This document shows, piece after piece, positions 31,254 through 34,979 of a stretch of DNA of 34,979 bases (positions within the stretch are counted from its first letter, which is position 1; every line of letters starts with the position of its first letter). The notes beneath the pieces are model-generated. The model worked only from the letters and a program-made list of their open reading frames with translations. It made no database searches and was not told where the DNA came from. Source of the DNA: Verrucomicrobiota bacterium (GTDB taxonomy: Bacteria > Verrucomicrobiota > Verrucomicrobiia > Limisphaerales > UBA9464); contig CANGKZ010000050.1 of the NCBI GenBank assembly GCA_947454705.1, forward strand, positions 1-34,979, in the 5' to 3' direction. The position numbers and the translations under genes are program-made.

Positions 31254-31736
31254 TCAGAACGGGACATCATCGTCCTCGGGCGGAGGGCCGTCGGAGTCAG
31301 GAGCCGGTGCCGGAGCGGCGGGACGCGCAGGGCGGGGGGCCGGTGCGGAGGAGGGACCGGTGCTCGGTCCCGGACCGCCACCACCAGGGCCGTCGCCCGA
31401 GCGGGGACCTCCAACGAATTGGAAGGTCTCCATCACGACGCGCAGCTTGGTCACTTTCTGACCCGACTGCTTGTCGTCCCATTGATCCAGCTTTAGGCGC
31501 CCTTCCATGAAGAGAGGGCTGCCCTTGCGGAGGTATTGCGAGATCAACTCGGCCTGTTTTCCCCAGGCATCGATGTCGATGAAGGTCACTTCCTCGCGGG
31601 TCTCGCCGGATTCGCTCTTATACGACCGGTTGACCGCCATGCCCAAACGAGCCACTGCCATCCCTTTCGGGGTGTAGCGGAGTTCGGGATCGCGGGTGAG
31701 GTTCCCGAGAAGAATGACTTTGTTGAAGCTCGCCAT
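31254..31736 (-). CDS. ssb: Single-stranded DNA-binding protein SSB
   Basis: Protein of 160 residues. The OB fold (about 1-108) has NKVILLGNLTRDPELRYTP, VTFIDIDAWGKQAELISQYL and GRLKLDQWDD. A Gly/Pro/Ala-rich disordered linker (about 109-150) ends in the acidic tip DDDVPF, the docking peptide for DNA-repair and replication proteins. It lies between rpsF (35-base gap) and rplI in a translation/replication operon. A small hairpin (GACGG-CAAAA-CCGTC, 31749-31763) lies just upstream of its ATG. Confidence 0.97.
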   Translation of the reverse strand: MASFNKVILLGNLTRDPELRYTPKGMAVARLGMAVNRSYKSESGETREEVTFIDIDAWGKQAELISQYLRKGSPLFMEGRLKLDQWDDKQSGQKVTKLRVVMETFQFVGGPRSGDGPGGGGPGPSTGPSSAPAPRPARPAAPAPAPDSDGPPPEDDDVPF

Positions 31737-31771
31737 AACAACAGACCAGACGGTTTTGCCGTCCGGATCGG

Positions 31772-32071
31772 TTACTTCGCAGTCTTGGCCGCCTCGGAGA
31801 ACAGCACGCGATAGACCTCTTCGACCAGTTTGAACTTGGCGTTGAGGGCTTCGACGATGCCGGGCTTGGCGTCAAAAATCACGTTCACGTAGTGGCCGCC
31901 GGTGACCTTCTTGTCGGTCACACGGACGAACGGCTTCTTGTCCATCTTTTGGATGGTTTCGACCTTGCCGCCTGCGGCGCTGATCTCGGCCTTGAGCTTG
32001 TCAACGGCCTCGTTCAAGCCCTCTTCCTTGCCGGCGAGGTTCAAGATGAACAGTCCTTCGTAGCGTTTCAC
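31772..32071 (-). CDS. rpsF: 30S ribosomal protein bS6
   Basis: Protein of 99 residues, a normal length. It shows the bS6 fold signatures KRYEGLFILNL at the start, KVETIQKMDKKPFVRV in the middle and HYVNVIFDAKPGIVEALN near the end. It starts with GTG at 32071, preceded by AAAGGACAACGAA, one of the few clear ribosome-binding sites in the window. It lies 46 bases downstream of pth and 35 upstream of ssb. Confidence 0.96.
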   Translation of the reverse strand: MKRYEGLFILNLAGKEEGLNEAVDKLKAEISAAGGKVETIQKMDKKPFVRVTDKKVTGGHYVNVIFDAKPGIVEALNAKFKLVEEVYRVLFSEAAKTAK

Positions 32072-32117
32072 TTCGTTGTCCTTTCTGCTCTGCTTTCTGC
32101 ACTAATCCGCGAGAGGG

Positions 32118-32711
32118 TCATCCGACCATCCCATTGAATAAATTCATTGCCACCGCGACTCCGCGGGAGCACCAGCATTCCACCTGTTCCCCACCCCGTG
32201 CGAGGACTTTTTCCAGCATGGGCCTTTCGGAGGCTCCAAATTTGCCCAGCACATGGCCGGCAATGTCCCGAATTCCTGACTCCGGACGGGCGATCCCAAT
32301 CCGCAGCCGGGGATACCCTCGGGTGCCCAGGTGTTGCTCGACCGATTCCAGCCCATGGTGCCCTCCGGGACTGCCTTCGCCTCGGAGGCGGAGTGTTCCC
32401 AGCGGCAGATCGGCATCATCCACGAGGACGAGCACGGATCCAGCCGGCACTTTGTGAAAGGCGGCCATTTTGGCGACTGCCTCTCCGCTGGCATTCATGA
32501 AGGTGAGCGGTTTGGCCAGGAGAACCCGGCGGCCACCCACGCTGCATTCGGCCACTTCTGAAAAGAACTTTTTTTCCGTTCGCCACTTCCCTCCGAACTG
32601 ATCGGCAAGGCGGTCTGCCAGCATGAATCCGGCATTGTGGCGAGTGTCCCGGTATTCCGTTCCGGGATTGCCGAGTCCGACGATCAATCCTGCGACACTC
32701 ACGTCGGACAA
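32118..32711 (-). CDS. pth: Peptidyl-tRNA hydrolase
   Basis: This enzyme of about 197 residues recycles stalled peptidyl-tRNA. It has LIVGLGNPGTEY, the catalytic His25 in DTRHNAGF, LAKPLTFMNASGEAV and the acidic VLVDDADLPLG. In the GGHNGL motif the Asn is replaced: the sequence is GGHHGLESV. The start is uncertain. A TTG at 32711 lies inside the T-tract of the bL25 terminator, while a GTG three codons later (32702) also leaves the enzyme complete. It sits between rplY and rpsF in the housekeeping block. Confidence 0.95.
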   Translation of the reverse strand: MSDVSVAGLIVGLGNPGTEYRDTRHNAGFMLADRLADQFGGKWRTEKKFFSEVAECSVGGRRVLLAKPLTFMNASGEAVAKMAAFHKVPAGSVLVLVDDADLPLGTLRLRGEGSPGGHHGLESVEQHLGTRGYPRLRIGIARPESGIRDIAGHVLGKFGASERPMLEKVLARGGEQVECWCSRGVAVAMNLFNGMVG

Positions 32712-32744
32712 AAAGGACCGGCGCCGCAGGCGCGACGCCGGTCC
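32709..32744 (-). terminator. Intrinsic terminator or attenuator between rplY and pth
   Basis: On the minus strand GGACCGGCG (32744-32736) pairs with CGCCGGTCC (32723-32715) across a 12-base loop and is followed directly by TTTTTG. It lies right after the rplY stop. Its T-run overlaps the TTG start option of pth, so it may act as an attenuator that lowers expression of the genes downstream. Confidence 0.8.
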
Positions 32745-32753
32745 CTGTTAAAA

Positions 32754-33455
32754 TTACTTCTTCTTGTCGGCAGCCGGCTTCTTGTCGCCGGCGGCAGGAG
32801 CGGCAGCGCCGTCTTCCTTCTTTTCCTTGATCATCTCGGGCTGCTTGGCATCGCCTTCGGCTCCCGGAGCCGCAGCAGCGGCTTCTTCGGTGACCGGGGC
32901 GGCGACAGCGAACACGGGGATCTTGGCATCGCCGAGGAGCTCAACGCCGCTCGGGGCCTTGATTTCGCCGATGTGGAGGGTCTCGCCGACCTTGAGGTGG
33001 CTGACGTCCACAACGATCTGCTCGGGGAGATCGGCCGGGAGGCAGCGAACCTTCACGCGGAAACGCACGTGCTCGAGGGTTCCGCCGCCGTTCTTCACGC
33101 CGTCGGCAATACCAGTGGCTTCCACCGGGACTTCGATCGTGACCTTCTCGTCCGCCTTGACTTCGTGGAAGTCGATGTGGAGAGGGGCCTGGGAAAGGGG
33201 GTGATGCTGCACGTCCTGCACGATGGCCAGGCGGCTGGGCTTGGAATCGCCAGCGATCGTGAGGTCCACGAGGATGATCTCGGTGTGGGCCTGGTGGACC
33301 AGAAGCTCAAACGCCTTGGAATCCACTTCGAGATTCTGCGGGGGATTGTGGCGTCCGTAAATGACCGCAGGAATGCGGCCGAGGGAACGGACTTTGCGGG
33401 CCCCCTTGCGGCGGGCTTCGGTGCGCGACTGCGCGCTCAATGCTACAGATTTCAT
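32754..33455 (-). CDS. rplY: 50S ribosomal protein bL25, Ctc form
   Basis: Protein of 233 residues of the two-domain Ctc/TL5 type that binds 5S rRNA. The N-terminal domain (about 1-95) has ARRKGARKVRSLGRIPAVIYG and VQDVQHHPLSQAPLHIDFHEV. The beta-rich C-terminal domain (about 96-190) has VTIEVPVEATGIADGVKNGG and LPADLPEQIVVDVSHLKVGE. An Ala/Lys/Glu-rich tail of about 45 residues ends KKPAADKKK. It lies 27 bases after prs, the usual neighbour in many bacteria, and is followed by an intrinsic terminator. Confidence 0.96.
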   Translation of the reverse strand: MKSVALSAQSRTEARRKGARKVRSLGRIPAVIYGRHNPPQNLEVDSKAFELLVHQAHTEIILVDLTIAGDSKPSRLAIVQDVQHHPLSQAPLHIDFHEVKADEKVTIEVPVEATGIADGVKNGGGTLEHVRFRVKVRCLPADLPEQIVVDVSHLKVGETLHIGEIKAPSGVELLGDAKIPVFAVAAPVTEEAAAAAPGAEGDAKQPEMIKEKKEDGAAAPAAGDKKPAADKKK

Positions 33456-33482
33456 GTCGGTCGTATCAGCCGGCTGCCAGCA

Positions 33483-34427
33483 TTAGCTGGTTCGCCCGCC
33501 CTTAAACTCAAACAAGGATGTGACGCTTGAATTGTGGTGGATGCGCTTGATCGCCTCTCCCAACAATCCCGCGACCGACAACGTGGTAATGTTTACGCCG
33601 TCGATTGCGGAGCGGGAGACAGTATCGGTCGTGATCAGTTCGTCAATAGAGGATTTTTTGAGACGATCGATGCCGAGGTCGTTGAGCAGGGCGTGGGAGA
33701 CGCAGGCGATGATCTTTTCCGCACCGCGGGACTTCAGCAGGGCGGCGGCGTTGACCAGCGTTCCGGCGGTTTCGGTGAGGTCGTCCACGAGCAGAACATT
33801 CTTGCCTGCGATGTCACCGATGACGGCGGTGGCTTCGGTCTCGGTCGGGCTCTTGCGGCGCTTGGCGACGATGGCGAGTTCCGCGTCGAGCTGCTGCGCG
33901 TAGGCGTAGGCCATCTTCAACCCACCCACGTCGGGGCTGACCACCACGAGATTGGTGATCTGCTTCTTGTGGATGTACTCGTAAATGACGGGCGCGGCGT
34001 ACAGGTGATCGACCGGAATGTCGAAAAAGCCCTGAATCTGCTGCGCGTGCAGGTCCATGGTGAGGATGCGGCTGGCGCCTGCGGCGACGATGAGATTGGC
34101 CACCAGCTTGGCGGTGATGGGCACGCGGGGCTGGTCCTTGCGGTCCTGGCGGGCGTAGCCGTAGAAGGGCAGAACCGCGGTGATCCGGCTCGCGCTGGCG
34201 CGGCGGAGGGCGTCCATCATGATGAACAATTCCATCAGATGGTGGTTGGTCGGATTGCAGGTGGACTGGACCACGAAGCAGTCCTGACCGCGGACGTTTT
34301 CGTCGATTTTGACGAACGTTTCACCATCCGGGAACGTGCTCACCGTGCACTTCCCGACGGGCACCTGAATGGACTCACAGATGGCCTTGACCAGGATGGG
34401 ATTGGAGTTGCCGGAAAAGATTTTCAC
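33483..34427 (-). CDS. prs: Ribose-phosphate pyrophosphokinase (PRPP synthetase)
   Basis: This 314-residue class I enzyme makes PRPP from ribose-5-phosphate and ATP for nucleotide, His and Trp synthesis. Family landmarks are FSGNSNPILVKAI, FPDGETFVKIDENVRG, FYGYARQDRKDQPRVPI, the metal site DLHAQQIQGFF (Asp125, His127), the SPDVGG loop and the PRPP-binding VLLVDDLTETAGT (Asp215/Asp216). Where many homologues have DDMIDTAGT, this protein has DDLTETAGT. The start is taken as GTG at 34427 because it precedes KIFSGN directly; the frame is open further upstream but without family similarity. It is the first gene of the prs-rplY-pth-rpsF-ssb-rplI block. Confidence 0.96.
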   Translation of the reverse strand: MKIFSGNSNPILVKAICESIQVPVGKCTVSTFPDGETFVKIDENVRGQDCFVVQSTCNPTNHHLMELFIMMDALRRASASRITAVLPFYGYARQDRKDQPRVPITAKLVANLIVAAGASRILTMDLHAQQIQGFFDIPVDHLYAAPVIYEYIHKKQITNLVVVSPDVGGLKMAYAYAQQLDAELAIVAKRRKSPTETEATAVIGDIAGKNVLLVDDLTETAGTLVNAAALLKSRGAEKIIACVSHALLNDLGIDRLKKSSIDELITTDTVSRSAIDGVNITTLSVAGLLGEAIKRIHHNSSVTSLFEFKGGRTS

Positions 34428-34756
34428 GTGTCGATGGTTGTCGGAGGGCTGCCCCAAAACAGAAACGCCACCGTCGCCGGTGGTCGCTCCGTTAAGGTGA
34501 CGCGACGGTAACAACCGACCCCAAGGGGGCAAGGGGGTTTTTCCGGGATCGGGAGCGGAGAGGGGCTGAATCAGGAGAGATGCTGGATGCTCGGTGCGGA
34601 AGTGCGGAGGAGATGGGAGATGGGAGATGGGAGATGGGGGGCTGGATGCTGGATGCTGGATGCTGGATGCTGGGGTCCCGTCCTGAAATAGGTTGACGGC
34701 CTATGAATGGAAAACGAGAGGTGCGAGAAGAGGTGTCACGTCCTGATTTCCGTTTG
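34428..34756. other. Non-coding gap upstream of prs with tandem repeats
   Basis: This gap should hold the prs promoter and leader, which includes a hairpin CCACCG-TCGC-CGGTGG (34468-34483). Further out are 7-bp tandems (34609-34674), the phrase CCCGTCCTGAAATAGGTTGAC (34677-34697) and TCACGTCCTGATTTCC (34737-34752). The last two share CGTCCTGA and might be insertion-sequence ends. No gene was found. Confidence 0.6.
34609..34674. repeat. Two adjoining 7-bp tandem repeats
   Basis: AGATGGG is repeated four times (34611-34638), and after a short GGGG stretch GGATGCT is repeated four times (34643-34670). Both words also occur, with fewer repeats, at 161-173 and 20071-20112. This is a candidate variable-number tandem repeat. 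Confidence 0.7.
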
Positions 34757-34979
34757 TCACATTTCTGGTGGAGATGCGGGCTGTTGGAGGGCGAGGGGGA
34801 GCGGAGGTGAGCGTAGCGAACCGAGCGGAACCGAGCCCACCAACAGCCCGGAGTGGCTGGCATGGTGTACGTCGGATGGTGTCCGTAGGTTTAATGCGAA
34901 GTGCGGGCGGCGTTGGTTGTAGAGCTTTCGGGCCTCCGTGATAGCCACTCGGGCCTGATGCTTGGTGTTGAAGTTCCGA
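34757..34979 (-). pseudogene. C-terminal end of an IS3/rve-type transposase (cut by window edge)
   Basis: On the minus strand the frame enters from beyond the right edge and reads NFNTKHQARVAITEARKLYN, then QRRPHFALNLRTPSDVHH, before a stop at 34757. The pattern YNxxRPHxALxxxTPxxVH is the signature at the end of IS3-family integrase-core transposases. The catalytic DDE residues lie outside the window. After VHH the frame runs for about 30 residues through a GC-rich inverted repeat (34779-34848) that does not look like transposase sequence, so the natural C-terminus may have been altered. Whether the element is intact cannot be judged. Confidence 0.7.
34779..34848. repeat. 70-bp element bounded by 14-bp inverted repeats
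   Basis: GGCTGTTGGAGGGC (34779-34792) and GCCCACCAACAGCC (34835-34848) are inverted repeats with one mismatch. The interior is a run of GAGCG/GCGAACCGAGCGGAACC-like words. It lies within the 3' end of the transposase frame and could be a small inserted palindromic element or part of the insertion-sequence tip. Confidence 0.5.

Noticed and set aside
31749-31763. Terminator between rpsF and ssb
   Set aside because: The stem GACGG/CCGTC is only 5 bp and no T-tract follows; the genes are probably co-transcribed.
34609-34674. Possible CRISPR array
   Set aside because: The repeat unit is 7 bp without spacers and no cas genes are near; it is a simple tandem repeat.

Overview
The window looks like a chromosomal piece of a high-GC Verrucomicrobiota bacterium, probably of the Pedosphaera/Limisphaera side of the phylum. 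That placement is inferred from gene content: a TIGR02999-type ECF sigma factor encoded with TPR-bearing Ser/Thr kinases, a DUF1592 cytochrome paired with a DUF1552 protein, a propeller-type hybrid histidine kinase, and the cluster prs-rplY-pth-rpsF-ssb-rplI-dnaB. No rRNA or tRNA gene was seen.

Layout, left to right. 1-686 is non-coding and repeat-rich. 687-5716 (+) encodes a hybrid sensor histidine kinase with a beta-propeller sensor, then a REC-LuxR response regulator. 6196-9045 (-) encodes a TonB-dependent outer-membrane receptor with a strong terminator behind it. 9232-10851 (-) encodes an FHA-GAF-SpoIIE/PP2C phosphatase. It diverges from an operon (11020-20013, +) of three paralogous transmembrane Ser/Thr kinases with TPR sensor tails and one ECF sigma factor, joined by 4-base start/stop overlaps or near-overlaps. 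20402-24443 (-) carries the DUF1592/DUF1552 pair, 24525-26747 (-) a secreted S9 prolyl oligopeptidase, and 26852-28357 (+) a divergent secreted serine hydrolase of the beta-lactamase fold. 28604-34427 (-) is the housekeeping block of PRPP synthetase, bL25, Pth, bS6, SSB, bL9 and DnaB. The right edge holds the C-terminal end of an IS3/rve-type transposase (-).

The most system-like region is 9232-20013. An FHA-containing phosphatase, three membrane kinases and a kinase-associated ECF sigma factor together could form a complete phospho-threonine to transcription switch. The left part (sensor kinase, regulator, TonB receptor) resembles nutrient-sensing and uptake units. The middle (haem DUF1592, DUF1552, peptidase, hydrolase) is a secreted degradative set of largely unknown substrate.

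The intergenic DNA is striking. The gaps carry recurring short-word repeats (CTCTGCG, GGATGCT, GAGATCG, GGACTTT), two inverted pairs of REP-like hairpins that share a TTTGGAGT head, and a separate hairpin repeat of about 50 bp present twice, 24 kb apart. I saw none of these inside the genes.
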